This document shows positions 26,992-40,600 of a DNA stretch of 46,143 nt, one piece after another (position 1 is the first letter of the stretch; each line of letters starts with the position of its first letter). The position numbers were made by a program, and so were the translations under genes. Origin of the DNA: Gammaproteobacteria bacterium (GTDB lineage Bacteria > Pseudomonadota > Gammaproteobacteria > Pseudomonadales > Azotimanducaceae). The DNA lies in the NCBI GenBank assembly GCA_009841635.1, contig VXLJ01000033.1:1-46143 (forward strand), given 5' to 3'. Under the pieces are notes generated by a model. That model ran no database searches. It saw only the letters and a list, made by a program, of their open reading frames with translations, and was not told where the DNA came from.

Positions 26992-28236
26992 ATGAAATTT
27001 GGTCTGTTCTACGAATTGCAGCTGCCAAAGCCTGCGGGACATCCGCAGTGGGATCCCGATGACGAGCTGAAGATATACCACGACATGCTCGACCAGGTTG
27101 AGCTCGCGGATAGTTTGGGATTCGACTATGTCTTTGAAGTTGAGCACCACTTCTTGGAGGAATATTCGCATTCGTCCGCACCTGAGATGATGATGGCGGC
27201 ATTGTCGCAACGGACGAAGAACATTCGCTTAGGCCATGGCATCGTCTTAATGCCACCTGGCTACAACCACCCAGCCCGCGTCGCGGAACGCATCGCTGCA
27301 TTGGATTTATTATCGAACGGCCGCGTTGAGTTTGGTACCGGCGAGTCAGCTTCCACCATGGAATTAGGCGGATTTGAAGTAGACCGGGCGGACAAAAAGG
27401 CCATGTGGGAAGAGTGCACCCGCGAAGCCGCGAACATGATGGTGCAAACGCCTTACCAAGGCTATCAAGGGCAGTTTTTCTCGATGCCGCCCCGCAACGT
27501 GATCCCGAAACCGCGACAGACGCCGCATCCGCCACTGTGGGTCGCGGCTTCACGCCGGGAAACGACCATGTTGGCCGCCCGCTTCGGCATGGGCAGCTTG
27601 GGATTTGGGTTTGAAACCCCTGAAGAGCTATCCGAGCGCACAGACGAGTATTACCGCATCATTCGTGAAGAGTGTTATCCCATCGGCCATGCGATCAATG
27701 CCGGCCTCGCCGTTTTGACGACTTTCATGATGGGCAAGACGGATGAAGAAGCGTTAGAGCGCAGTGCGAACGGACCGGCGTTCTTTTCCCATTCCCTTGG
27801 TTATTACTACAACCCCATCACCGGCGGGAAGCACCAACCAGGCGAAAAGAACATCTATGACAGCTTCTTAGAAGCGAATAAGAAACAGAACACGCTATCG
27901 GCTGCAACAGGCTTCGTCAAAGAAGAGGACATTCGTAAAGATGAGCCCGATGAAGAGGTTCAACGTGCGCTTTATCGTGCAGCTCGGAGCGGCACTGCGG
28001 TGGGCACCGTTGATCGTGTCCGCGATATGCTCAAAACCTATGAAGACAACCACCTGGATGTCATGATTTTTGTCGCGCAGTGCGGTGATCGTAAGCATGA
28101 ACACATCATGGAATCGATCGAGCTCTTTGGCAAAGAAATATTGCCTGAGTTCAAAGAGCGTCACGAACGTGACCACACCGCCTGGCGTGCTGAACAACTA
28201 GCACCGGTTGACTTTCCGATCAATTCGAGCATTTAG
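26992..28236 (+). CDS. Luciferase-like flavin-dependent monooxygenase (LLM class)
   Basis: A TIM-barrel flavin oxidoreductase of the bacterial luciferase superfamily, 414 residues. Seen are MKFGLFYELQLP, FDYVFEVEHHFLEEYS, IRLGHGIVLMPPGYNHPARVAERIAALDLLSNGRVEFGTG, and PPLWVAASRRETTMLAARFGMG. The His pair in EVEHHF and the NHP segment are family hallmarks for flavin and substrate binding. The substrate is unknown. It is preceded by 270 bp without a gene. A purine-rich AGAGAAAG serves as SD. It ends 2 bp before a small ORF, suggesting a two-gene operon. Confidence 0.93.
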   Translation: MKFGLFYELQLPKPAGHPQWDPDDELKIYHDMLDQVELADSLGFDYVFEVEHHFLEEYSHSSAPEMMMAALSQRTKNIRLGHGIVLMPPGYNHPARVAERIAALDLLSNGRVEFGTGESASTMELGGFEVDRADKKAMWEECTREAANMMVQTPYQGYQGQFFSMPPRNVIPKPRQTPHPPLWVAASRRETTMLAARFGMGSLGFGFETPEELSERTDEYYRIIREECYPIGHAINAGLAVLTTFMMGKTDEEALERSANGPAFFSHSLGYYYNPITGGKHQPGEKNIYDSFLEANKKQNTLSAATGFVKEEDIRKDEPDEEVQRALYRAARSGTAVGTVDRVRDMLKTYEDNHLDVMIFVAQCGDRKHEHIMESIELFGKEILPEFKERHERDHTAWRAEQLAPVDFPINSSI

Positions 28237-28238
28237 CT

Positions 28239-28586
28239 ATGCCGCGTCCTGATCAAGTCCAGGATCCAGAACTTCGAAACCTATTCGAACAAGCCCAGGG
28301 ATCCATGAAATCCGGACTGGCGAATGATGCTGTGCAAACGCTAGTGGACGCGCTCCATCGCTTGCTGGAGCTAAAACCTGAGCTGGCTAGCGAGCAACTC
28401 GAGCCCCGCCCAGGTTGGAAGATGCACTTCTTGTCGCGTTGGCCGCAGCTTGGGGCAAATTTCGTCAAAGGATCACTAGATAAAAACGAACCAGAAATTG
28501 AGTTTGTGAAAGAGAACTTTGCGCTCTCGGAAGCTATTACCTATTACGAGTTCACGTTAGAAACGGCGATCAAGCGCGGTGCTTAA
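28239..28586 (+). CDS. Small conserved-looking protein next to LLM oxidoreductase
   Basis: A 115-residue soluble, mainly helical protein that I do not recognise. It has no signal peptide, membrane segment or Cys residues. A helical N-terminal half (LRNLFEQAQGSMKSG, ALHRLLELKPELAS) is followed by a Trp-containing middle (RPGWKMHFLSRWPQLG) and a final acidic helix. It begins 2 bp after the monooxygenase stop, so co-translation and a shared pathway are likely. Codon use looks coding throughout. Confidence 0.75.
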   Translation: MPRPDQVQDPELRNLFEQAQGSMKSGLANDAVQTLVDALHRLLELKPELASEQLEPRPGWKMHFLSRWPQLGANFVKGSLDKNEPEIEFVKENFALSEAITYYEFTLETAIKRGA

Positions 28587-28712
28587 ACCCCTTCGCAAGG
28601 CTCCCATGTTAGCTTGAGATAAGCAACGTCAAACTGTACGACGAACTCTCACAAACCCAGCGTGGGCGGCGAATAAACGCCGGCATAGAAGCGACTTCAC
28701 GCGGCGAATTTG

Positions 28713-28746
28713 TTTAGGTAAATACCTAAATTTCCATACCTATAAT
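28713..28746 (+). promoter_or_regulatory. Palindromic operator and -10 box upstream of atp operon
   Basis: TTTAGGTAAATACCTAAA (28713-28730) has two perfect 8-bp arms around AA. Ten bp further is a consensus -10 box, TATAAT (28741-28746). No good -35 exists at 16-18 bp, where the palindrome's right arm lies. The layout suggests an activated or repressed promoter reading into atpI, about 90 bp away. The cognate regulator is unknown. Confidence 0.6.
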
Positions 28747-28839
28747 TCGCGCGGCATTGACGGGCCGGATACTGTCCGCCCAAACGAACGCCATTCTCAT
28801 CCACATCGATTCGGCTACTTCAAGCTCCGACCGATCCAC

Positions 28840-29235
28840 GTGTTAGAAACTGAATCTGTCGCGGTTCGCGATGACGGGCAGCTTGTGCTTGTCGTCATGT
28901 GCCAGCTTGCGGCCGTAGCCGCTGTGCTGGCGTGCAGCGTACTGTTTTTCCCCAATTTGGCCACAGCTATCGCCATGGGAACGTTTGCCGCCGTTGCGCC
29001 TAGCGCTGTCATTGCATTGCTGGCAACCCGGTCGAAACCGAGCGTAGTGGTGTTTTTCGCAATGGCGCGATTGGGCCTCGTAGCGCTAACGGTGGTGTTG
29101 GCGTTTTTCATCCTGCAACCGCATGCAGTGGCTTATTTCGCGGGCGTAGGTGTTGGCGTGCTACTGATCGCCTTCTTGCCCCTTGGATTTGAAGTGGCGC
29201 GCCTCATTGTGCGTCGCTTGACTGCAAAAGCTTAG
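28840..29235 (+). CDS. atpI: ATP synthase accessory protein I
   Basis: A small inner-membrane protein that begins many F-type ATP synthase operons and may assist c-ring assembly. The 131-residue protein has four hydrophobic segments (about residues 15-37, 42-60, 68-90, 95-115) and a basic C-terminus (RLIVRRLTAKA). The start is GTG. Sequence conservation in this family is poor, so the identification rests on topology and on its position 14 bp before atpB. Confidence 0.82.
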   Translation: MLETESVAVRDDGQLVLVVMCQLAAVAAVLACSVLFFPNLATAIAMGTFAAVAPSAVIALLATRSKPSVVVFFAMARLGLVALTVVLAFFILQPHAVAYFAGVGVGVLLIAFLPLGFEVARLIVRRLTAKA

Positions 29236-29243
29236 GAAGTTAG

Positions 29244-30098
<855 letters not shown>

Positions 30099-30115
30099 CA
30101 TTGATTTTCCAGTAG

Positions 30116-30358
<243 letters not shown>

Positions 30359-30424
30359 CTTAATTGCGTCAAACCCAATTAAGTCTCGCCACGCAGGCGG
30401 ATGTCGTAGCTATTTAGGTCACCC

Positions 30425-30895
30425 ATGAACATCAATATCACGATCATATGGAGTTCGATCGCGTTTCTGATTTTTACGTGGTCGTGCTACTACTTCATTT
30501 GGCCACCAATCATGGCTGCCATCCGCACCCGGCAAAAGACCATTGCGGATGGCATTGAAAACGCTGAAACTGCCGCACGAGATGTAGAACAAGCCGAGCA
30601 ACAAGCCAGTGAAATCATGCGCAACGCACGTCTCGAAGCGCAGACCTTGCTGGACCAAGCGCGAAGTCAGGCTACAGCGCTGGTTGAAGCCGCTAAAACG
30701 GAAGGCCGCGAGGAAGGCGAACGACTGAAAGCGGCTGGCGTTGCGGAAATTGAGCAAGAGTCGAATCGAATCCGCGAATCGCTGCGTGGCGATGTGGCGA
30801 CATTGGCTGTGCAGGGGGCTGAACGGATACTGGAATCCGATATTGACAGCGACAAGCACCGCGCCATGCTTGAAAAACTAGCGGCCGAGCTCTAA
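30425..30895 (+). CDS. atpF: ATP synthase F0 subunit b
   Basis: Peripheral stalk subunit. The 156-residue protein has one N-terminal transmembrane helix (about residues 5-27, with FIWPPIMAAI at its end), then a long charged, Ala-rich helix that dimerises as a right-handed coiled coil and binds delta. The length equals that of E. coli. Confidence 0.96.
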   Translation: MNINITIIWSSIAFLIFTWSCYYFIWPPIMAAIRTRQKTIADGIENAETAARDVEQAEQQASEIMRNARLEAQTLLDQARSQATALVEAAKTEGREEGERLKAAGVAEIEQESNRIRESLRGDVATLAVQGAERILESDIDSDKHRAMLEKLAAEL

Positions 30896-30898
30896 GCC

Positions 30899-31441
30899 AT
30901 GGCCGAACTCGCAACCCTCGCCCGGCCCTACGCCAATGCGGCGTACGAGTTGGCGAAGCAAGGGGAACGCATCGATACGTGGAGCAATGCGTTACAAATG
31001 TTGGTCGAAGCTGCGACGACGGACGAAGTGCAAGCACTGATTGGTTCCCCAGTCGTGACGCATGTTCAAAAGGCGCATGCGTTGAACGACATGTTGGCAG
31101 AAACCGGCACCAGCGAAGAAATTAGACGTTTTGTTTCAGTGCTGGCGGAAAACCAGCGGCTCGATTTGCTTGCAGACATTGCATCGCAGTTCGAAGCAAG
31201 GCGCGCAGAAGACGAAAAAGTCTTGGATGTCACGATCACATCGGCTCTGCCAATTGGCGATAGTGAGAAGGCAATGTTCGAAACCGCCCTGCGGAAGCGG
31301 TTCGATCGCGACGTGACGATCACTCTCGAGACCGACGCAAGCCTGTTGGGCGGTGCATTCATCCGCGCCGGTGACACGGTGGTGGACGGCTCTGTCCGCG
31401 GTAAATTGGCAAAAATGCAAGAGGCGCTAAGCCGCGCCTAA
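30899..31441 (+). CDS. atpH: ATP synthase F1 subunit delta
   Basis: Links the peripheral stalk to the top of F1. The 180-residue protein begins with the characteristic LATLARPYANAAYELA and has the C-terminal LLGGAFIRAGDTVVDGSVRGKL motif. It starts 3 bp after atpF. Confidence 0.97.
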   Translation: MAELATLARPYANAAYELAKQGERIDTWSNALQMLVEAATTDEVQALIGSPVVTHVQKAHALNDMLAETGTSEEIRRFVSVLAENQRLDLLADIASQFEARRAEDEKVLDVTITSALPIGDSEKAMFETALRKRFDRDVTITLETDASLLGGAFIRAGDTVVDGSVRGKLAKMQEALSRA

Positions 31442-31456
31442 TTACGAGCGAACGAC

Positions 31457-33010
31457 ATGAACACTCTAAATCCTTCAGAAATCAGCGATCTCATCAAGGA
31501 TCGCATTGCGAACCTGGATATCAGCTCGCAGCCACAGAATCAAGGCACCATCGTGTCTGTTTCCGATGGTATCGTGCGGATTCACGGGTTGGCCGACGCA
31601 CAGTATGGGGAAATGATCGAGTTTCCAGGTGGCGTGTATGGCATGGCTATGAACCTGGAACGCGATTCTGTCGGCGCAGTGGTGCTTGGGGACTACAAGA
31701 ATCTCTCTGAAGGCATGACGGCGCGATGCACCCAACGGATTTTGGAAGTGCCGACGGGACCTGAGTTGTTAGGCCGTGTGGTCGACGCACTAGGCAACCC
31801 CATTGACGGCAAAGGTCCAATTGAGGCCTCCGCATCCTCGCCAGTGGAAAAAGTTGCACCAGGCGTCATCGCGCGGCAAAGTGTCGACCAACCTGTGCAG
31901 ACCGGCGTGAAATGCATCGATTCGATGATTCCCATCGGCCGTGGGCAGCGTGAATTGATCATTGGCGACAGACAGATTGGCAAAACCGCGCTCGCCGTCG
32001 ACACGGTCATCAATCAGAAAGGCACTGGCGTCAAATGCATTTACGTTGCCATTGGGCAAAAGATGTCGACGATCGCCAATATCGTGCGCACCCTTGAAGA
32101 AAACGGTGCTATGGAGCACACCATCGTTGTGGCTGCGGCCGCTGCGGACCCCGCGCCGATGCTTTATATCTCGCCATATTCAGGTTGCGCGATGGGCGAG
32201 TATTTCCGCGATCGTGGGGAAGACGCGTTAATCATTTACGACGATCTGACCAAGCAGGCTTGGGCGTACCGGCAAGTATCGCTGTTGTTGAGACGGCCAC
32301 CAGGCCGTGAGGCGTACCCGGGCGATATCTTTTATCTCCATTCGCGGTTGCTTGAACGCGCTGCAAAGGTAAACCCAGAATATGTAGAGAACTTCACCAA
32401 CGGTGAAGTGAAAGGTCGATCTGGCTCGCTGACGGCCCTACCGATCATTGAAACGCAAGCGGGCGACGTGTCGGCGTTCGTCCCAACCAACGTGATCTCC
32501 ATTACCGATGGGCAGATTTTCCTTGAGCTGGATCGCTTCAATGCGGGCATTCGACCCGCGATGAGCCCTGGCATATCGGTGTCGCGGGTTGGCGGTGCCG
32601 CGCAGGTGCCATTCATGAAGAAGATTTCAGGGGGCATCAAGCTAGCGCTGGCTCAATATCGGGAATTAGCCGCATTTTCGCAGTTTGCTTCGGACCTGGA
32701 TGAAGCCACGCGTTCACAACTCGAGCATGGTCAACGCGTTGAAGAATTGATGAAGCAAGCGCAGTTTTCGCCGATGACGGTCGCAGAAATGGGTGTGGTG
32801 TTGTTTGCAGCAAATGAGGGCTTTTTGGATGCCGTTCCAGTAGCTCGCGTGCTTGAATTTGAACGCGATTTGCTCGATCACATGGCCTCGGCCCATGGCG
32901 ACTGGATGGATCAAATTACGACATCCGGCGACTATTCCGATGAAATCGAAGCTTTTCTACGCGAAGCGCTCGACGCATTTGCGAGTAGCCATTCTTACAC
33001 GGAAGAGTAG
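31457..33010 (+). CDS. atpA: ATP synthase F1 subunit alpha
   Basis: Regulatory nucleotide-binding subunit of the F1 hexamer. The 517-residue protein has the P-loop [43 protein letters not shown] and [17 protein letters not shown] with the Arg finger region. Length and motifs are normal. Confidence 0.98.
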   Translation: MNTLNPSEISDLIKDRIANLDISSQPQNQGTIVSVSDGIVRIHGLADAQYGEMIEFPGGVYGMAMNLERDSVGAVVLGDYKNLSEGMTARCTQRILEVPTGPELLGRVVDALGNPIDGKGPIEASASSPVEKVAPGVIARQSVDQPVQTGVKCIDSMIPIGRGQRELIIGDRQIGKTALAVDTVINQKGTGVKCIYVAIGQKMSTIANIVRTLEENGAMEHTIVVAAAAADPAPMLYISPYSGCAMGEYFRDRGEDALIIYDDLTKQAWAYRQVSLLLRRPPGREAYPGDIFYLHSRLLERAAKVNPEYVENFTNGEVKGRSGSLTALPIIETQAGDVSAFVPTNVISITDGQIFLELDRFNAGIRPAMSPGISVSRVGGAAQVPFMKKISGGIKLALAQYRELAAFSQFASDLDEATRSQLEHGQRVEELMKQAQFSPMTVAEMGVVLFAANEGFLDAVPVARVLEFERDLLDHMASAHGDWMDQITTSGDYSDEIEAFLREALDAFASSHSYTEE

Positions 33011-33016
33011 CGTACG

Positions 33017-35303
<2,287 letters not shown>

Positions 35304-35305
35304 CG

Positions 35306-35728
35306 ATGCCAAGCACCATGCGCTGTGAAATCGTGAGCGCGGAAAGAGAGATTTACTCTGGCGATGTAACCATGCTGGTCGCCACCGGCACGCTTGGCGA
35401 GCTGGGCATCATGCCCGGTCACACACCTTTATTGACTGGACTCAAGCCAGGACCAGTTCGGTTGCGGATGGAAGATGGCGAAGAAGATGTGTTTTTCGCA
35501 TCTGGCGGCTTCCTGGAAGTACAGCCGAATGTTGTAACGATTTTGGCGGACACTGCGGAACGCGCCGACTCCATCGATGATGCGGAAGCGGCGGAGGCAG
35601 CGGAAGCTGCGCGCCGCGCGATGTCAGAAGCTGCGGCCGACATGGACTACTCGCGGGCGACCGCGATGTTGGCTGACGCGACGGCTCGGCAGCGGACGGT
35701 GGAAGAATTGCGCAGGCGCCGCCGTTAA
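35306..35728 (+). CDS. atpC: ATP synthase F1 subunit epsilon
   Basis: Rotor base subunit and inhibitor of ATP hydrolysis. The 140-residue protein has the N-terminal beta-sandwich (CEIVSAEREIYSGDV, GELGIMPGHTPLLTGLKPG) and a C-terminal helical pair, here very Ala-rich (AEAAEAAEAARRAM). It begins 2 bp after the atpD stop. Confidence 0.96.
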   Translation: MPSTMRCEIVSAEREIYSGDVTMLVATGTLGELGIMPGHTPLLTGLKPGPVRLRMEDGEEDVFFASGGFLEVQPNVVTILADTAERADSIDDAEAAEAAEAARRAMSEAAADMDYSRATAMLADATARQRTVEELRRRRR

Positions 35729-35755
35729 AGGCATCACAAAAAAGACGAGGGAACC

Positions 35756-36076
35756 ATGTTTCAAGAACTACGGCAATATAAGATTCGCGAAGGCAAAATG
35801 GACGCGTGGGTAGAGTTCATGGAAGCCGTGATCATTCCTTTCCAAGTATCTAAAGGCATGGTTATTACCGGTAGTTACCGCGGCGAAAGCGATTCGACGC
35901 TCTATGTCTGGACCCGCCGGTTTGCAAGCGAAGCGGAACGCGGGCGGCTCTATGACGCTGTATACAACTCGGACACGTGGAAAAATGACATCGCGCCGAA
36001 GGTTGGTGAACTTATGGACGGTCCGCCCGTGTCGGTCCAGCGTATAGTCTCAACACCATTTTCACCAGCCCAATAA
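35756..36076 (+). CDS. NIPSNAP-family protein
   Basis: A 106-residue ferredoxin-like alpha/beta-barrel protein of the NIPSNAP/dimeric alpha-beta barrel superfamily, with the N-terminal ELRQYKIREGKMDAWVEFM and the YVWTRRFASEAERGRLYDAVY signature. It lies 27 bp after atpC on the same strand with its own SD (GAGGGAACC) and may share the atp transcript. It converges with the permease gene only 9 bp downstream. The function of bacterial members is not established. Confidence 0.88.
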   Translation: MFQELRQYKIREGKMDAWVEFMEAVIIPFQVSKGMVITGSYRGESDSTLYVWTRRFASEAERGRLYDAVYNSDTWKNDIAPKVGELMDGPPVSVQRIVSTPFSPAQ

Positions 36077-36085
36077 ACGACGTCA

Positions 36086-37396
36086 TTAAGTAAGCAGAAA
36101 CTTCGCCGCGAACGCCACGGCGATCGCGACCATCGCAGGATGAATGGTCTTGAACTGGCCTGCGCAGGATTTTGTTAAGACGTAGGTAATAAAGCCAAGC
36201 CCGATGCCCGTTGCGATAGAAGAGGAAAACGGGATGGCGAATGCAGTTACCACGGCTGGTACTGCGTCAGTTAGGTTTTCCCAATCAATGTCGCGAAACG
36301 CCTTGGCCATGACACAGCCAATGAACAGAATCGCTGGCGCGGTCGCGTAGGCGGGCACCGCGGTCGCAATCGGCGCAAATAAAAGCGCCAGCAAAAACAA
36401 CAATCCGACGGTAATTGCGGTTAATCCGGTTCGTCCGCCGCCGCGGATGCCAGAAGCGCTTTCTATGTAACTGGTGGTCGTCGAAGTGCCAACCAGCGCG
36501 CCGAATACAGATGCGCCGCTGTCGACGATAAGTGCTTGGCGCAAACGACCAACGCGCCCATTTTCGTCTAGTAGATTGGCTTGATGCAGCACCGCAACCA
36601 GGGTGCCGCTCGTGTCAAATAAATCAACTAAGAGCAACGCGAACACGATGGCTGCGAGTCCCAACCCCAGTGCGGCGCCGATATCAAGTTTGAGGAAAGT
36701 GGGTGTCAATGAGGGAATCGCGCTAACGATGCCATCAGGTGCTGGATGCCATCCAAAGATCCAACAAACTATGGCTATCGTGAGGATAACCACGGCCAAC
36801 GCACCCGGCATGCCTCGCGCATCTAGCACAATCATGCCGACGAAGCCGAGTAGCACCAGCAACATGGGCCATTGCATGACATCGCCAAATGCATTAACGC
36901 TGGTTGGCTGCGCGGTCAAGATATCGGCACTGCGCAATGCGACGATCATGAGAAACACGCCGATGCCTGCCGCGATCGCCATTTTTTGAGATTTCGGAAT
37001 GCTGTTAATAAGCCATTCGCGCACCGGCAAGATCGACAGAATCAAGAACAGTACGCCGGAGCAAAAAACAGCCCCGAGCGCTACCTGCCAAGCGATGCCC
37101 ATCGAAGCGACCAAGGTCGTGGCGAAATATGCGTTTAAGCCCATCCCGGGTGCCAACGCGATGGGATAGTTGGCGTACAAACCCATGGCGATGCAGCCAA
37201 ATGCGGCAGCTAGACACGTGGCAACGAACACCGCACCATGGTCCATGCCAGCGCCTGCCAGAATGGTTGGATTCACGAAGATGATGTAAACGAGGGTCAG
37301 AAACGTTGTAGCGCCGGCCGCTAGTTCGGTTTTAAGCGTGGAACCGGAATCGGCAAGGTTGAAGTATTTATCTAGGGCGGCGCGTAAGACGTGCAC
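36086..37396 (-). CDS. NCS2-family purine permease (AzgA-like)
   Basis: Inner-membrane nucleobase/cation symporter of about 12-14 transmembrane segments, 436 residues. The family features TELAAGATTFLTLVYIIFVNPTILAGAGM, LAPGMGLNAYF, VLVDLFDTSGTLVAV and SASGIRGGGRTGLTAI resemble AzgA/PbuG/PbuO proteins for adenine, guanine or hypoxanthine. The precise nucleobase cannot be read from sequence. It converges with the NIPSNAP gene. Confidence 0.92.
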   Translation of the reverse strand: MHVLRAALDKYFNLADSGSTLKTELAAGATTFLTLVYIIFVNPTILAGAGMDHGAVFVATCLAAAFGCIAMGLYANYPIALAPGMGLNAYFATTLVASMGIAWQVALGAVFCSGVLFLILSILPVREWLINSIPKSQKMAIAAGIGVFLMIVALRSADILTAQPTSVNAFGDVMQWPMLLVLLGFVGMIVLDARGMPGALAVVILTIAIVCWIFGWHPAPDGIVSAIPSLTPTFLKLDIGAALGLGLAAIVFALLLVDLFDTSGTLVAVLHQANLLDENGRVGRLRQALIVDSGASVFGALVGTSTTTSYIESASGIRGGGRTGLTAITVGLLFLLALLFAPIATAVPAYATAPAILFIGCVMAKAFRDIDWENLTDAVPAVVTAFAIPFSSSIATGIGLGFITYVLTKSCAGQFKTIHPAMVAIAVAFAAKFLLT

Positions 37397-37621
37397 ATGG
37401 AACGCTTCATGTTAGATTGAAGGCATTGTAGGAAGCGCAGACGCCGTGGCCACGATAACGGTGTCGATTGCAGCTCAATTGGTAATCTGACCAGTCAAAT
37501 TGGGTGTTCCTAACGTCCATTTCGTCCCGTTGACTAAGCGAGAGGTGGGCTGCTATGGGGTCACGAATCTCAGTAAGGCCGTACATAAACTTCAAGCATC
37601 ACCTAATTGACGGGTAGATAG

Positions 37622-40600
37622 TTGGACACCACGTCAGACTTGGCGCGGATGCGCGCTAGGGTGACGGCCGTTGGCCGCAGCGCCGAGACCAATGCGCTGC
37701 TTGAGCTACGAAAGCTCACCGCGCTCAGCACCGAAGATCGCTCGCAAATCCTCGACGATGCCCGTGAGCTGGTTCGCGAATGTCGCGCACATGCCGCCGA
37801 TCGATCGTTTCTAGATCAGTTCATGGCGGAATACGGTCTTTCGAGCAGTGCGGGCATTTCACTTATGTGCATATGCGAAGCCTTGTTGCGGATTCCAGAT
37901 GAAAGCACGGCCGATGACCTGCTCGCGGAACGCTTGAGCACGGCCGACTGGGCAGAACATTTGGGGCATGCCGATTCTGTCTTCATGAATTTCTCTACCT
38001 GGGGTCTGTTGCTCTCTGGCAAGACCTATGCGCTGCATGCAGACGTCCCGAGCAACCCGGGCGAGTGGCTCGTTGCGCTTGTCGCACGAATTGGGGAAGC
38101 TGCAGTGCGTAGTGCGATGTCCCAAGCTGTTCGCATTCTTGGCAACGAATTTGTCTTTGGTGCGACGATTACAGATGCCGTAAGTCGCGCCGAGCGGACA
38201 GATGCCGTTTGCTCGTTCGACATGCTGGGCGAAGGCGCTCGCACGCAGGTAGCTGCCGCCGCTTATTTCGATCGTTACATTGACGGATTGCGTGGTATAG
38301 CCGCTGCGAATGACACGGACAAGCCGCCGTCGAGCATGTCCATCAAACTCTCGGCGTTGCATCCCCGCTACGAGCCATTGCAGCGCGATCGCGTCGAGCG
38401 AGAGCTAGGTGAACGACTGTTGGAGCTGGCGAAGCTCGCCGCCGCAACCAATGTTCAACTCTCAATTGACGCCGAGGAGGCGCAGCGTCTGGAAATGTCG
38501 TTGGATCTCTTTGCCAAACTTGCGCATGCCCGGGCACTTGGGTCGTGGCAGGGGTTGGGATTTGTGGTTCAGGCTTACTCAAAGCGCGCAATTGCGGTGA
38601 TTGAATGGCTCGGAACCCTCGCGCGCGAGACCGGCCGGACGATACCAGTCCGATTGGTGAAAGGTGCTTATTGGGATGCGGAAATCAAGAAGGCGCAAGC
38701 CGAGGGCTTAGTTGGTTATCCGGTGTTCACGCGGAAAGCAGCCACGGATTTTTCGTGGTTGGTAGCACTGGAGCGTCTGTTTGCAAGCGACGGCCTTTTC
38801 CCACAAGTGGCGACGCATAACGCGTATGGTGTCGCGGCAGCCTTGCGTATGGCGCAAGGTCGACCTTTTGAATTTCAACGCTTGCACGGCATGGGGGAAT
38901 TGCTGTATCTTCGCGCAACCGCTTTGTTCCCTGACTTGCCGTTGGTGCGTGTCTATGCGCCCGTTGGTAAATTTAGAGATTTGTTGTCTTATTTGGTACG
39001 GCGATTGCTCGAGAATGGCGCGAATGCTTCATTCGTGAATCGGTTTCTTGATGATAAATTGCCGATCGCAGAGGTGGTGCAGGACCCAATCCTGATTCTT
39101 GAGAGAGATGCATTTCAGGTCAACCCGAAAATCCCTTTGCCTGTGGCAATTTATGGGGCGGAGCGTCAAAACTCTCTCGGCATAGATTTTGGCGATCACG
39201 ATTTGGTGTCAGGCTTGCAGGCAAAGGTGGCTGAAAATCGGATTGAGCTAAGCCCGCCGCCGCCCAGTTCTAATCCAGCAATCACCAAAGCAATTGGCAA
39301 CACACACGCCGCGATGGGTGGTTGGTCGCGGGTTAGCGAGCAGGAGCGAGCGAACGTTTTAATGCAATGGGCGAGCGGGATTGAGTCGCATTCCGCACAG
39401 CTAATCGGTTTGTTACAACAAGAAGCAGGCAAAACTTTGGCCGACGCGATAGCCGAGATTCGCGAGGCGATCGATTTTTGCCGTTATTACGCCAGCGAAA
39501 CGGAAAAACAGTTTGTAAGCCAAGCGCTACGAGGGCCTACCGGCGAAACGAATCAACTGACCTATCGAGGTCACGGCGTATTTGCATGTATTGCACCATG
39601 GAATTTCCCTCTTGCGATTTTTGTAGGACAAATCGCGGCAGCGTTAGCGGCTGGTAATACAGTGGTCGCGAAACCCGCGGTACAAACCCCTTGCGTCGGG
39701 CGATGTGCAATTGAGCTATTGCGAAGATCTGATCTGCCTGGAGGGTGTATTGAAATCGTTTACGGCGATGCGGCCGTGGGTAAGCAAGTAATCCTTGATG
39801 ATCGAATTGCAGGGGTTGCGTTCACGGGTTCATTTGCGACCGCAAAGGTGATACAACGCTCATTAGCGGCCCGGGAAGGTCCGATCGTCCCGTTCATTGC
39901 GGAAACTGGCGGCATCAATGCGATGGTGGTGGATTCCTCGGTCTTACTCGAACAAACGGTCGACGACATCATCGCTTCAGCATTCGGATCTGCCGGACAA
40001 CGATGTTCGGCACTTCGCTTGTTGTGTGTGCAAGAGGACGTGGCAAAGCCGCTCATTGAGATGTTAGTTCACGCCACCAAGTTGCTGATCGTGGGCGACC
40101 CGACCAATTTAGTGACGGATGTAGGGCCGATCATCGACAGCTCTGAGCTGAAACGTCTGAATCAGTACATAGCAAGCAAAGGCGACGCCGTGATATACCA
40201 CCATGCATTGCAGCCAGCGTTGCATGCAACTCATTGTGCGCCAACCATCATTGGCGTGAACGCGGTCAACGCCGTCAATGAGGAAGTTTTTGGTCCGGTT
40301 CTGCACGTGATGACCTACGCGACGGCCCAATGGCGCACGACGTTAGAAGCTATACGAGACACCGGATACGGTTTAACTTTAGGCGTGCAAACACGCATTG
40401 ATCGCCGCGCCAAAGAGGCGGTTGAGCTCATCGGTGCAGGCAACTCGTACATCAATAGAAACATGATTGGTGCAACTGTAGGCGTGCAACCATTTGGCGG
40501 TCATGGGTTGTCTGGCACAGGACCAAAAGCTGGTGGCCCGAGTTATTTAATGCGGTTTGCGCGCGAGCTAGTCGTCACCAACAATGTGGTTGCTACCGGT

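Noticed and set aside
37460-37520. tRNA-like motif (AGCTCAATTGGTA) upstream of putA
   Set aside because: It matches a typical D-arm by itself, but the D-stem does not close, and no acceptor stem, anticodon arm or T-arm can be assembled around it.
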